This document shows, piece after piece, positions 15,445-22,909 of a DNA stretch of 28,274 nucleotides. A program made the position numbers and the translations under genes. The stretch covers positions 1 through 28,274 of the forward strand of contig JBKDZR010000126.1 of assembly GCA_047971485.1 (NCBI GenBank), written 5' to 3'. Positions within the stretch are counted from its first letter, which is position 1. Each line of letters opens with the position of its first letter. This DNA is from JBKDZR01 sp047971485 (GTDB lineage Bacteria > Pseudomonadota > Alphaproteobacteria > Rhodobacterales > Rhodobacteraceae). The notes under the pieces were generated by a model, which saw only the letters and a list, made by a program, of their open reading frames with translations, made no database searches and had not been told where the DNA came from.

Positions 15445-15526
15445 ATGCGCCATCCGGGATCAACCGGTCGGAGCAATTGCGGTTGGCTAGGTCTAACCCA
15501 CCGACATTTCAAATAATCAAATGATA

Positions 15527-15601
15527 TGGCTGGGGTGGTAGGATTCGAACCTACGGTACACGGTACCAAAAACCGCTGCCTTACCGCTTGGCTACACCCC
15601 A
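15527..15601 (-). tRNA. tRNA-Gln (anticodon TTG)
   Basis: A 75-nt cloverleaf. The acceptor stem TGGGGTG pairs with CACCCCA, discriminator G, and CCA is encoded. The D arm contains GCCAAGCGGTAAGGC. The anticodon stem GCGGT/ACCGT closes the loop TTTTGGT with TTG at positions 34-36. The T arm contains GGTTCGAATCC. The 5' sequence closely resembles E. coli tRNA-Gln. A weak upstream promoter (TTGCAC and TATTAG on the minus strand, 15642-15617) has too short a spacer to be convincing. Confidence 0.97.
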
Positions 15602-15690
15602 ACAGTGCGCGCGTGTCTAATACCCCGACAGGACCGGTGCAAGCGGAAAGCGGCGTTTTTTCCACCGTTTTTCGCCTGACGCCCCCGGCA

Positions 15691-16524
15691 TCACACCCGC
15701 AACGGATCCGCCTTGGCCAAACGATCAAACCCCATCAGCGAAGTGACCAGCCCGGGCATCTGATCCAGCGGGATCATGTTGGGCCCATCCGAGGGGGCAG
15801 TGTCGGGATCTTCGTGGGTTTCGATGAACACGGCCGCGATTCCCAGGCTGACAGCGGCACGGGCCATGACCGGGGCAAATTCACGCTGTCCGCCCGAGGC
15901 GCCGCCCAGACCACCGGGCTGTTGCACCGAATGGGTTGCATCCATCACCACCGGATAGCCGGTTTTCATCATCGTCGGCAGGCTGCGCATGTCGGCCACC
16001 AGCGTGTTGTAGCCAAAAGACACACCCCGTTCCGTCAGCAGGATCCGGGTGTTGCCGGTCGATTCGACCTTGGCCACGACATTGGCCATGTCCCAAGGGG
16101 CCAGAAACTGCCCTTTTTTGATATTGACCACCGCCCCCGTTTCGCCCGCCGCCAGCAGGATATCCGTCTGCCGGCACAGAAAGGCCGGGATCTGGATCAC
16201 ATCTACCGCTTTCGCCGCCAGGGCGCATTGTTCGGCGGTGTGTACATCGGTCAGAACCGGCACACCCAGATCCTCACGGACCCGGGCCAGGATATCAAGG
16301 CCCGCCTCCATGCCAAGACCGCGCTTGCCCTTCAGTGACGTGCGATTGGCCTTGTCGTAAGAGGCCTTGAAGACGAACGCCGCTCCGGCCGCATCGCAGG
16401 CCTCTTTCATCCGGCGCGCGATCATCAATGCATGATCCAGACTTTCCAGCTGACACGGGCCGGCAATCACCGTCAGAGGGTGATCATTTCCGGTGGTCAA
16501 GGCGCCGATCTTCACGTCTTTCAT
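15691..16524 (-). CDS. kdsA: 3-deoxy-D-manno-octulosonate-8-phosphate synthase (KdsA)
   Basis: A 277-residue KDO-8-phosphate synthase that condenses phosphoenolpyruvate with arabinose 5-phosphate for the lipopolysaccharide inner core. Motifs: FKASYDKANRTS (substrate-binding lysines), LTDVHTAEQC, QIPAFLCRQTD, and the C-terminal SDGPNMIPL. Residue 24 in VIAGPCQLES is Cys where E. coli KdsA has Asn, and His198, Glu235 and Asp246 are all present, so this is the metal-dependent class. The upstream sequence has no strong ribosome-binding site before the ATG at 16524. No other lipopolysaccharide gene is adjacent; tRNA-Gln follows in the same direction. Confidence 0.96.
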   Translation of the reverse strand: MKDVKIGALTTGNDHPLTVIAGPCQLESLDHALMIARRMKEACDAAGAAFVFKASYDKANRTSLKGKRGLGMEAGLDILARVREDLGVPVLTDVHTAEQCALAAKAVDVIQIPAFLCRQTDILLAAGETGAVVNIKKGQFLAPWDMANVVAKVESTGNTRILLTERGVSFGYNTLVADMRSLPTMMKTGYPVVMDATHSVQQPGGLGGASGGQREFAPVMARAAVSLGIAAVFIETHEDPDTAPSDGPNMIPLDQMPGLVTSLMGFDRLAKADPLRV

Positions 16525-16612
16525 AGGGGAAGCTCACTGTTTACGGCAGGGTCCCGGCCCCGCAAATCCATTGCCATTCATATCAGCCGCCCCGCAGAAA
16601 GAAAGGGCCCGC

Positions 16613-16629
16613 CCGCGCCAGGGGCACGG
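16613..16629 (-). terminator. Possible terminator of nhaA
   Basis: On the minus strand CCGTGCC and GGCGCGG form a 7-bp stem (one T-G wobble) with a 3-nt loop, 26 nt beyond the nhaA stop. A pyrimidine-rich CCCTTTCTTTCT follows a few bases later. Spacing to the T-rich part is longer than usual, so this is tentative. Confidence 0.35.
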
Positions 16630-16655
16630 ACAGGCCAAACGGATCCTGAGGGCGG

Positions 16656-17918
16656 TTAAAGTTCGACCTTGCGCACGCCCGTCATCTTGCCGGCAACCAC
16701 CGAGATCAGCGCCGCCGCAAAACTGAGCAACGCCCCCATCTTCGCTGCGTCCTGAACGGGGCCACCCGGGAAGGCCACCGAGGCCACGAACAGCGACACG
16801 GTAAAGCCGATGGCCGCGACGCAGCCGATCACGAACAGGTCAACGGTGCGCATCCCCTCGGGCAGACCAAGACCCAACGGCTTGGCCGCCAGCCAGCCGA
16901 ACAGCAGGATCCCCACCGGCTTGCCGATCAGCAACCCGGCAAGCACCAGCCAGGTCGGCGCGCCCATAGCCGAGAACTCGACCCCCGCATTCATCAGGCC
17001 AAAGAAGAACAGGATCACCTCGACCGGGACCTTCAGCCCATGCTCGATATCGTTCAGCAGGTCATGCAGATGGGTTTCCGCCTCGGCGAAGATCCCAAAG
17101 GCACGGTCGGCATGGGGAATGGCCGGCACCACCGGCAACAGGCCAAGCGCCGGGTGAATACCCGCCTCCTGAAAACCGTACCAGCTGAGGGCGCCGGCAA
17201 GCGCATAGGGCCAGAAGCCCAGCGTCTTGCGCACCCAGGTTGAATTCTTGCGCAGCTGATCCCCCCGATCCATAACCCGTGGCAGCCAGTTGAACGCCAC
17301 GAAAACCGCCAGCGAGGCGCCAAAAGACAGCAGCAGCCAGACGGGGGCCAACTCGCTGGACGGATAGAAGATCGCCAGAATGATCAGACCGGCGGCATCA
17401 TCGGCAATGGCGAGCAGCAACAGGAAGCGTACCGCCGGATGCCCGGCCCCGAAAACGATCCGCCCGACCAGATAGGAAAACGCGATGTCCGTCGCGGTCG
17501 GAATGGCCCAGCCCCGGAACACCGCATCGAAGGTTTCCGAGCCCAGCACCAGCGCCAGCCCCAGATAGACCGAGATCGGCCCGATCATGCCCCCCGCCGT
17601 CGCCACCAGCGGCGTCGCCGCCTTTTTGCCACGCAGCGATCCATTATCCAGGATCACCGCTTCCCAGACCTCCTTGGCGGCGATGGCGAAGAAAAAGGCC
17701 ATCAGCACGTCATTCACCAGATAATGCAAGGTCAGCGTGCGGTGGATATGACCGTCATCGCCCATATGGGCATGGCCGATGAAGAAGTCGTCAAAGATCA
17801 CGAACTCGACGAAGTCATGGTAGCTGTGCGGATTGATATTCGCCCAGATCAGCGCCAGAATCGCGCCCGATATCAGCAGTAGCGAATAGTTCGTGACGTA
17901 ATTCCAGACACGATACAT
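16656..17918 (-). CDS. nhaA: Na+/H+ antiporter NhaA, divergent type
   Basis: A 420-residue polytopic antiporter that exports Na+ in exchange for H+. The ion-site motifs are present: GWAIPTATDIAFSYL (matching E. coli D133) and LLAIADDAAGLIILAIFY (matching D163-D164), and the lysine of GLLIGKPVGI corresponds to K300. It differs from E. coli in the segment AAKEVWEAVI where LEVKREL is expected, and has a His/Asp-rich loop (about 49-60) after the first helix. The ATG at 17918 (MYRVWNYV) is chosen over an in-frame TTG at 17981 because GGGGGGAC immediately precedes it. It stands alone between kdsA and the glycosylase gene. Confidence 0.9.
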   Translation of the reverse strand: MYRVWNYVTNYSLLLISGAILALIWANINPHSYHDFVEFVIFDDFFIGHAHMGDDGHIHRTLTLHYLVNDVLMAFFFAIAAKEVWEAVILDNGSLRGKKAATPLVATAGGMIGPISVYLGLALVLGSETFDAVFRGWAIPTATDIAFSYLVGRIVFGAGHPAVRFLLLLAIADDAAGLIILAIFYPSSELAPVWLLLSFGASLAVFVAFNWLPRVMDRGDQLRKNSTWVRKTLGFWPYALAGALSWYGFQEAGIHPALGLLPVVPAIPHADRAFGIFAEAETHLHDLLNDIEHGLKVPVEVILFFFGLMNAGVEFSAMGAPTWLVLAGLLIGKPVGILLFGWLAAKPLGLGLPEGMRTVDLFVIGCVAAIGFTVSLFVASVAFPGGPVQDAAKMGALLSFAAALISVVAGKMTGVRKVEL

Positions 17919-18101
17919 TTGTCCCCCCGGATTATAGTTTCTTGCGACAGACAGTAGCGAATGCATCGAATGGGACAACAAATTTCTGAGCGCGGCTGAA
18001 CCACGGACCTTGCTTTCATTGAATTAAAATACAGACTCACCCCCATATTTGGCATACCAGACGACCAGATTTCTGGAATTTCACACCCCCGAATCCGCCG
18101 A

Positions 18102-18710
18102 TCAGCGGTGCCTGGCCCCGGTCAGGATCTCGGCCACCCGCGCACGTAGCCGGGGCAACAGGTCTTCTTCGAACCACGGGTTCCGCCGCAGCCAGGCATT
18201 GTTGCGCCAGGACGGGTGGGGCAGCGCAAAGGTATCGGGACCAAAGGCCCGCCAGTTGCGCACCGTTTCCGTCACCCCGGTCTTCACCCCCAGATGCAGG
18301 CGCTGCGCATAGCCCCCCACAAGCACCCGCACCTGTACCGGCCCGATCGCCGCCACGGACCGTGCGCCCCATGTCCGCGCACAGATCGGCGGCGGCGGCA
18401 GATCGTGACCCTTGGCATTATACCCCGGGAAACAGAAGGCCGCCGGCAATACCGAGACAAGATCCCGGTCATAGAACTGCGCGGCCTCCAGCCCCATCCA
18501 GTCCCGCAGCCTGTCGCCGGACCGATCGAAAAAGGGCCGCCCGGCGCGATGGACACGCAGCCCGGGGGCCTGCCCCGCCACCAAGATCGGTGTGGCGTGG
18601 CGAAACCACACCACCGGATTGGGCCGATGCGCCGTCGCCGTGGCCGCAAACTGCGCGGCGCAGATCCGACAAGCGGCAATCTCGGCAAGCAGGGGATCGT
18701 CGTCGGCCAT
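18102..18710 (-). CDS. Uracil-DNA glycosylase superfamily protein with four-cysteine (Fe-S type) pattern
   Basis: A 202-residue member of the UDG superfamily. Motif 1 is VAGQAPGLRVHRAGRPFFD (44-62), motif 2 is LPHPSWRNN (163-171), and VLVGGYAQ lies between them as in family 4 enzymes. Cys14 and Cys17 (CRIC) with Cys93 and Cys110 fit the four ligands of the 4Fe-4S cluster of family 4. Motif 1 has Gln where family 4 has Glu (GExPG), so activity and substrate are uncertain. It probably acts in base-excision repair. AGAGG precedes the ATG. It is divergent from the SseB-family gene (169 bp apart). Confidence 0.82.
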   Translation of the reverse strand: MADDDPLLAEIAACRICAAQFAATATAHRPNPVVWFRHATPILVAGQAPGLRVHRAGRPFFDRSGDRLRDWMGLEAAQFYDRDLVSVLPAAFCFPGYNAKGHDLPPPPICARTWGARSVAAIGPVQVRVLVGGYAQRLHLGVKTGVTETVRNWRAFGPDTFALPHPSWRNNAWLRRNPWFEEDLLPRLRARVAEILTGARHR

Positions 18711-18879
18711 GCCTCTTGCCTAGCAGGCCCGGACCGGTCTGCAAAGACAGCCTTAACCGATCCCCCGGATGGCCAGGCCCGGCGGAAACCGGACCGGGGG
18801 CCGTTCCACGGGCCCGCACCCTTGCGCCCGGGCCGGGCATCCTCTAGCCCGGCCCCGACGCGACCGACCGGAGATTGCG

Positions 18880-19680
18880 ATGACCGATCCCACGCCCCTG
18901 GATATCGCCCGCGCAGCAATGCAGGCCGACCCCGATGACGATCATGCCCGACTGCGCTTTTACATGCATCTCGCCGACAGCATGGTCCATGTCCTGCTGG
19001 CGGCCGAGGCCCAACCCGGCGGGATCATCGACGCACAGGTCTTCGCACTGGAGGACGGACGCTTTGCCCTGGCCTTTGATGCGCTGGACCGCCTGACCAG
19101 GTTCACCGGCCAGCCCAGCTACCACGCCACGATGAGCGGCCGACAGGCGGTGCGGCTGTTTCGCGGGCAGGGGCTGGGCATGGCGCTGAACCTGGACGAT
19201 GAAGAGGCGGCGATGCTGCTGCCAGCCGAGGCCTTGGACTGGCTGGCCGAAACGCTGGAAACCGCCCCCCTGCCCCAGGCCGCGCGACCCCAACGCCTGA
19301 GCCCCCCGGCCCACGCCACCGACCGCCTGTTGCAGGCGCTGGATGCCAAGCTGGCCACCGCTGGCGGGCTGGCCCAGGCCGCCTGGCTGTGCGGCGCCGA
19401 TTATGCAGAAGGCCCCCGTCACCTGCTGCTGGCGTTCGTCAGCCCCGCGCCCGGCGCCAAAGACGCGCTGGCCCAGGCAGCGGGCGAGGCGCTGGTCTTT
19501 GCCGGCGAGGATACGGTGCCGCAGATGGATGTGCTTTTCGTCACGCCCGACAATCCGCTGATGACCCATCTGCAAGAGGTCGGCCTGCGCTTCGATCTGC
19601 CCACACCGGCGCCCCCCCCGGTGCCTGCAGCGCCCGCCGCCCCCGGATCCGACCCGGACAAGCCCCCCCGGCTGCGCTGA
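18880..19680 (+). CDS. SseB-family protein
   Basis: A 266-residue soluble protein matching the SseB family: an N-terminal domain (about 5-130) with VFALEDGRFALAFDALDRL and LNLDDEEAAMLLPAEALDWL, a linker, then a C-terminal SseB-like domain (about 145-250) ending in a Pro/Ala-rich tail. E. coli SseB is described as an enhancer of serine sensitivity; the molecular role is unknown. The ATG at 18880 (MTDPTPLDIA) follows CGGAG at a normal distance. The frame stays open upstream to 18769, but that stretch has no ribosome-binding site and low-complexity composition. It converges on the pyruvate dehydrogenase operon. Confidence 0.85.
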   Translation: MTDPTPLDIARAAMQADPDDDHARLRFYMHLADSMVHVLLAAEAQPGGIIDAQVFALEDGRFALAFDALDRLTRFTGQPSYHATMSGRQAVRLFRGQGLGMALNLDDEEAAMLLPAEALDWLAETLETAPLPQAARPQRLSPPAHATDRLLQALDAKLATAGGLAQAAWLCGADYAEGPRHLLLAFVSPAPGAKDALAQAAGEALVFAGEDTVPQMDVLFVTPDNPLMTHLQEVGLRFDLPTPAPPPVPAAPAAPGSDPDKPPRLR

Positions 19681-19689
19681 CCGCCATAC

Positions 19690-19720
19690 AAAAAGGACCC
19701 GGGCCTTTCAGCCCGGATCC
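19690..19720 (-). terminator. Rho-independent terminator of the aceE-aceF-lpdA operon
   Basis: On the minus strand GGATCCGGGC and GCCCGGGTCC form a 10-bp stem with one mismatch and a 6-nt loop (TGAAAG), followed at once by five T (19694-19690). It begins 23 nt after the lpdA stop. The reverse direction lacks a T-tract, so SseB termination there is less certain. Confidence 0.8.
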
Positions 19721-19743
19721 GATCATTGGTGCCTGTCGACCCC

Positions 19744-21504
19744 TTATTTCTTGCGTTTTTTCGGGGGCATCAGATCCGTGATTGTCCCTTCGAACATCTC
19801 GGCAGCGAAGTTGACCGTCTCCGACAGAGTCGGGTGCGGATGGATCGTGTGGCCCAGATCGACCGCATCTGCCCCCATCTCAATGGCCAGGGCCGCCTCG
19901 GCGATCAGCTCACCAGCGTTGACCCCGGTGATGGCCGCGCCAATCACCCGATCATCGGCCTTGTCGAAGATCAGCTTGGTCATCCCTTCAGCCCGGCCGT
20001 TGGTCAGCGCCCGCCCCGAAGCCACCCAAGGGAACACCCCGGTGCCATAGTCGATCCCCTTCTCCTTGGCCTCACGCTCGGTCATGCCGGCCCAGGCAAT
20101 CTCAGGATCGGTATAGGCGACCGAGGGGATCACGCGCGCATCGAAATGACGCGCATGGCCAGCCGCCGCCTCCGCCGCAACCTTGCCCTCATGCACCGCC
20201 TTATGGGCCAGCATCGGCTGACCAACCACATCGCCAATGGCAAAGATATGGGGCACATTGGTGCGCATCTGGCCGTCCGTAGCGATAAAGCCACGCTCCG
20301 TCACAGCGACCCCGGCCTTGCCGGCCCCGATCAACCCGCCATTGGGCCGCCGGCCCACGGCCACCAGAACCTTGTCGAAGAGCTGGGAAAACTCTTTCCC
20401 ATCTGGTCCCTCGAAACTGACCTTGAGACCGTTCTTCTGAGCCTTGACCCCGGTGACCTTCGTCTTCAGCAGGATCTTCTCATAGCGCCCCTCCAACCGC
20501 TTCATCAGCGGCTTGACGATGTCGGCATCGGCGCCCGGGATCAGCTGATCCATCAACTCGACCACGGTGACCTTGGCCCCCAGCGCGTCATAGACACAGG
20601 CCATCTCCAACCCGATGATGCCACCGCCCAGAATCAGCATCCGGCCCGGCACATCAGCCAGTTCCAGCGCCCCGGTGCTGTCAATCACCCGCGGGTCGTC
20701 CTGGGGCAGGAAGGGCAGCGTCACCGGCTCGGATCCGGCAGCAATGATGCACTGATCAAAGCTGACAGTCGTCATGCCCCCCTCGCCCTCGACGGCAATC
20801 ATGTTCGGCCCGGTGAAACTGCCGGTGCCGCGCACAACCCGAACCTTGCGGGCCTTGGCCAAGGCATCAAGGCCGCCGGTCAGCTTGCCGACAACCTCAT
20901 CCTTCCAGCCGCGCAAGGCATCCAGATCAACCTTCGGCGCAGCAAATGAGACCCCATGGACCGCCATCTCCTGCGCTTCGGTGATCACCCGGGCCGCATG
21001 CAACAGCGCCTTCGACGGGATACAACCGACGTTCAGACAAACGCCGCCCAAACGCGGACTCCGCTCGATCAGAACCACGGACTTGCCCAGATCGGCAGCC
21101 CGGAAGGCAGCCGAATACCCCCCGGGCCCGGCACCCAGAACCACGATCTCACCATGAACATCACCACGCGGCCCGGCTGATGCCTCCGCCGCCACAGGCG
21201 CCGCGGATCCGGCATCGCCGGTAGCCGCCGCGGCCGACGGGGGCTTCACGCCCCCCGAGGCCGCGTCCCCGGCCTCCACAGCTTCCAGCACCAGAATCAC
21301 ATGACCTTCCGCAACCCGGTCGCCTTCAGCAACCCGGATCTCGGCCACCTTGCCCGCAGCCGGGCTGGGAACCTCCATCGTCGCCTTGTCGGATTCCAGC
21401 TCGATCAGCGGATCTTCCACCGCAACAATGTCGCCCACCGCGACCAGGATGGACACCACCGGCACATCCTTGAAATCGCCGATATCGGGAACCTTGATCT
21501 CCAT
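19744..21504 (-). CDS. lpdA: Dihydrolipoyl dehydrogenase (E3) with N-terminal lipoyl domain
   Basis: A 586-residue E3 of the pyruvate dehydrogenase complex that reoxidises dihydrolipoamide and reduces NAD+. Residues 1-75 are a lipoyl domain (LIELESDKATMEVPSP, Lys40), then an Ala/Pro/Gly linker (about 76-117), then the flavoprotein: FAD motif VVLGAGPGGYSAA (122-134), redox disulfide CLNVGC (156-161), NAD motif ILGGGIIGLE, and the interface His-Glu in HPHPTLSE near the end. The extra lipoyl domain makes it longer than E. coli Lpd. It is 13 nt after aceF and is the last gene of the operon. Its lipoyl domain and linker are near copies of those in E2. Confidence 0.96.
   Translation of the reverse strand: MEIKVPDIGDFKDVPVVSILVAVGDIVAVEDPLIELESDKATMEVPSPAAGKVAEIRVAEGDRVAEGHVILVLEAVEAGDAASGGVKPPSAAAATGDAGSAAPVAAEASAGPRGDVHGEIVVLGAGPGGYSAAFRAADLGKSVVLIERSPRLGGVCLNVGCIPSKALLHAARVITEAQEMAVHGVSFAAPKVDLDALRGWKDEVVGKLTGGLDALAKARKVRVVRGTGSFTGPNMIAVEGEGGMTTVSFDQCIIAAGSEPVTLPFLPQDDPRVIDSTGALELADVPGRMLILGGGIIGLEMACVYDALGAKVTVVELMDQLIPGADADIVKPLMKRLEGRYEKILLKTKVTGVKAQKNGLKVSFEGPDGKEFSQLFDKVLVAVGRRPNGGLIGAGKAGVAVTERGFIATDGQMRTNVPHIFAIGDVVGQPMLAHKAVHEGKVAAEAAAGHARHFDARVIPSVAYTDPEIAWAGMTEREAKEKGIDYGTGVFPWVASGRALTNGRAEGMTKLIFDKADDRVIGAAITGVNAGELIAEAALAIEMGADAVDLGHTIHPHPTLSETVNFAAEMFEGTITDLMPPKKRKK
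21191..21504 (-). repeat. Lipoyl-plus-linker segment of lpdA, near copy of 22485-22804
   Basis: This stretch of lpdA matches the equivalent part of aceF across both the lipoyl domain and the normally variable Ala/Pro linker, including the shared peptide ASGGVKPPSAAA. By eye about 15 of about 105 aligned residues differ, and blocks of more than 20 bases are identical. Confidence 0.75.
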
Positions 21505-21517
21505 AATCCAGCCCCCC

Positions 21518-22804
21518 TTACAGCATCAGCCGGCGAACATCGCCCAGCAGCCAGGCCAGCCGCGAACAGAAGCGTGCCGCCAGCGCCCCGTCCACTGCCC
21601 GGTGATCGTAACTCAAACTCATCGGCAGCATGTTGCGCGGCACAAAGCCCTCACCATCCCACACCGGCGCCATCTTGGATCGCGTCAGTCCCAGGATCGC
21701 CACCTCCGGCGCATTGACAATCGGCGTAAAGCCCGTGCCGCCGATCCCGCCCAGGGACGAGATCGTAAAGCTGGCGCCCTGCATGTCGGCCCCTTTCAAC
21801 TCACCGGCCCGGGCCTTGGCGCTCAGATCCCCCAACTCTTTGGAAATCTCGACGATCCCCTTGCGATCCGCATCGCGGATCACCGGAACCACCAATCCAT
21901 GGGGTGTGTCAGCGGCGAAACCGATATGATAGTAATTCTTGCGGATCAGCTTGTCGCCATCGGGATGCACGGATGAATTCAGTTCCCAATGCTCCTTCAG
22001 CGCCGACACACAGGCCTTGACCACCAGCGACAGCAGGGTCACCCGATAGCCTTCTTCCTTGGCCTTGGTGTCCAGCTCCTTGCGATAGCGATCCAGTTCG
22101 GTGATGTCGGCTTCCTCCTGATGGGTGACCGCCGGCACATTCAGCCAGGACCGATGCAACGCCGGACCCGAGATCTTCTTGATCCGGCTCATCTCCACAT
22201 CCTCGACCGGACCAAAGCGGGAGAAATCGACCACCGGAACCGGCGGAATGCCCAAGCCACCCGAAACAGGCCCCGAGGCCGCAGCAGCCCCACCCGACTG
22301 CCCCTTGAAGAACTGGGTCACATCCTCACGCAGGATCCGCCCCTTGCGTCCGGTGCCGTTGATCTGCCCCAGATCAACCCCAAGGGTCCGCGCAAAGGCC
22401 CGCACCGAAGGCGAGGCATGAACTCGGTGGAACACCCCGTCTGTAACAGGCGCTGGCGCATCCGCCGGGGCCGGCCCAGGGGCCGCCACAGGCGCCGCGG
22501 ATCCGGCCCCGCCGGTATCCGCCGCGGCCGACGGGGGCTTCACGCCCCCCGAGGCCGCGCCCCCTTCTTCGGTCGCCTCAAGCAGCAGGATCACATGACC
22601 CTCGCCCACCCGGTCGCCTTCGCTGACCTTGATCTCGGCCACCTTGCCCGCCGCCGGGCTGGGCACTTCCATCGTCGCCTTGTCGGATTCCAATTCGATC
22701 AGCGGATCCTCGGCGGCCACCATGTCCCCCACAGCAACCAGCACCGAAACCACCGGCACATCCTGGAAATCGCCGATATCGGGAACCTTCACCTCTGTTG
22801 CCAT
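21518..22804 (-). CDS. aceF: Pyruvate dehydrogenase dihydrolipoamide acetyltransferase (E2)
   Basis: A 428-residue E2 core of the pyruvate dehydrogenase complex that transfers acetyl groups from lipoamide to CoA. It has one lipoyl domain (1-77, Lys42 in ESDKATMEVPSP), an Ala/Pro linker, a peripheral-subunit-binding domain (about 128-165: ASPSVRAFARTLGVDLGQI, GRKGRILREDV), a second linker, and a catalytic domain ending with the active-site YDHRAVDG (399-406, His401). The ATG at 22804 (MATEVKVPDIGDF) follows AAGGAAG and starts exactly at the lipoyl domain; an in-frame extension to 22906 is rejected. A single lipoyl domain is fewer than in E. coli, partly made up by the one on E3. Confidence 0.96.
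   Translation of the reverse strand: MATEVKVPDIGDFQDVPVVSVLVAVGDMVAAEDPLIELESDKATMEVPSPAAGKVAEIKVSEGDRVGEGHVILLLEATEEGGAASGGVKPPSAAADTGGAGSAAPVAAPGPAPADAPAPVTDGVFHRVHASPSVRAFARTLGVDLGQINGTGRKGRILREDVTQFFKGQSGGAAAASGPVSGGLGIPPVPVVDFSRFGPVEDVEMSRIKKISGPALHRSWLNVPAVTHQEEADITELDRYRKELDTKAKEEGYRVTLLSLVVKACVSALKEHWELNSSVHPDGDKLIRKNYYHIGFAADTPHGLVVPVIRDADRKGIVEISKELGDLSAKARAGELKGADMQGASFTISSLGGIGGTGFTPIVNAPEVAILGLTRSKMAPVWDGEGFVPRNMLPMSLSYDHRAVDGALAARFCSRLAWLLGDVRRLML
22485..22804 (-). repeat. Lipoyl-plus-linker segment of aceF, near copy of 21191-21504
   Basis: This is the partner of the lpdA segment, in the same orientation, about 1.3 kb apart. Identity extends from the lipoyl start through SAAPVAA in the linker and stops where E2 continues toward its subunit-binding domain. 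Confidence 0.75.
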
Positions 22805-22875
22805 CTTCCATCTTCCTTTCCCTGCGGCCCGGGCGGTCGTCACTGCGCCCCCTCCCCCGGCCGAAAATTCAAGAA

Positions 22876-22896
22876 CCGGGGCACAGCCAGCCCCGG
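22876..22896 (-). other. Intercistronic hairpin between aceE and aceF
   Basis: CCGGGGC (22876-22882) and GCCCCGG (22890-22896) form a perfect 7-bp stem with a 7-nt loop inside the 105-nt gap between the aceE stop and the aceF start. Only a loose T-rich stretch follows on the minus strand. It may stabilise or process the operon mRNA or weakly attenuate it. Confidence 0.4.
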
Positions 22897-22909
22897 CCAG
22901 TGTCACAAA

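Noticed and set aside
15602..15690. T-rich runs between kdsA and tRNA-Gln as a possible terminator
   Set aside because: The T-runs are on the plus strand while both neighbours are transcribed leftward, and no good stem precedes them.
17931..17936. TATAAT on the minus strand just before nhaA, looking like a perfect -10
   Set aside because: It lies only 12 nt before the chosen ATG, which would put the transcript start inside the ribosome-binding site, and no -35 is found at the right distance.
17877..17962. Direct repeat CAGTAGCGAAT at 17877-17887 and 17952-17962
   Set aside because: Two copies of 11 bases, one inside nhaA coding sequence; no further copies, and compatible with chance.
22804..22906. 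N-terminal extension of aceF to 22906
   Set aside because: The extra 34 residues are low-complexity and cover the intercistronic hairpin; the lipoyl domain starts exactly at the ATG at 22804 with a good ribosome-binding site.
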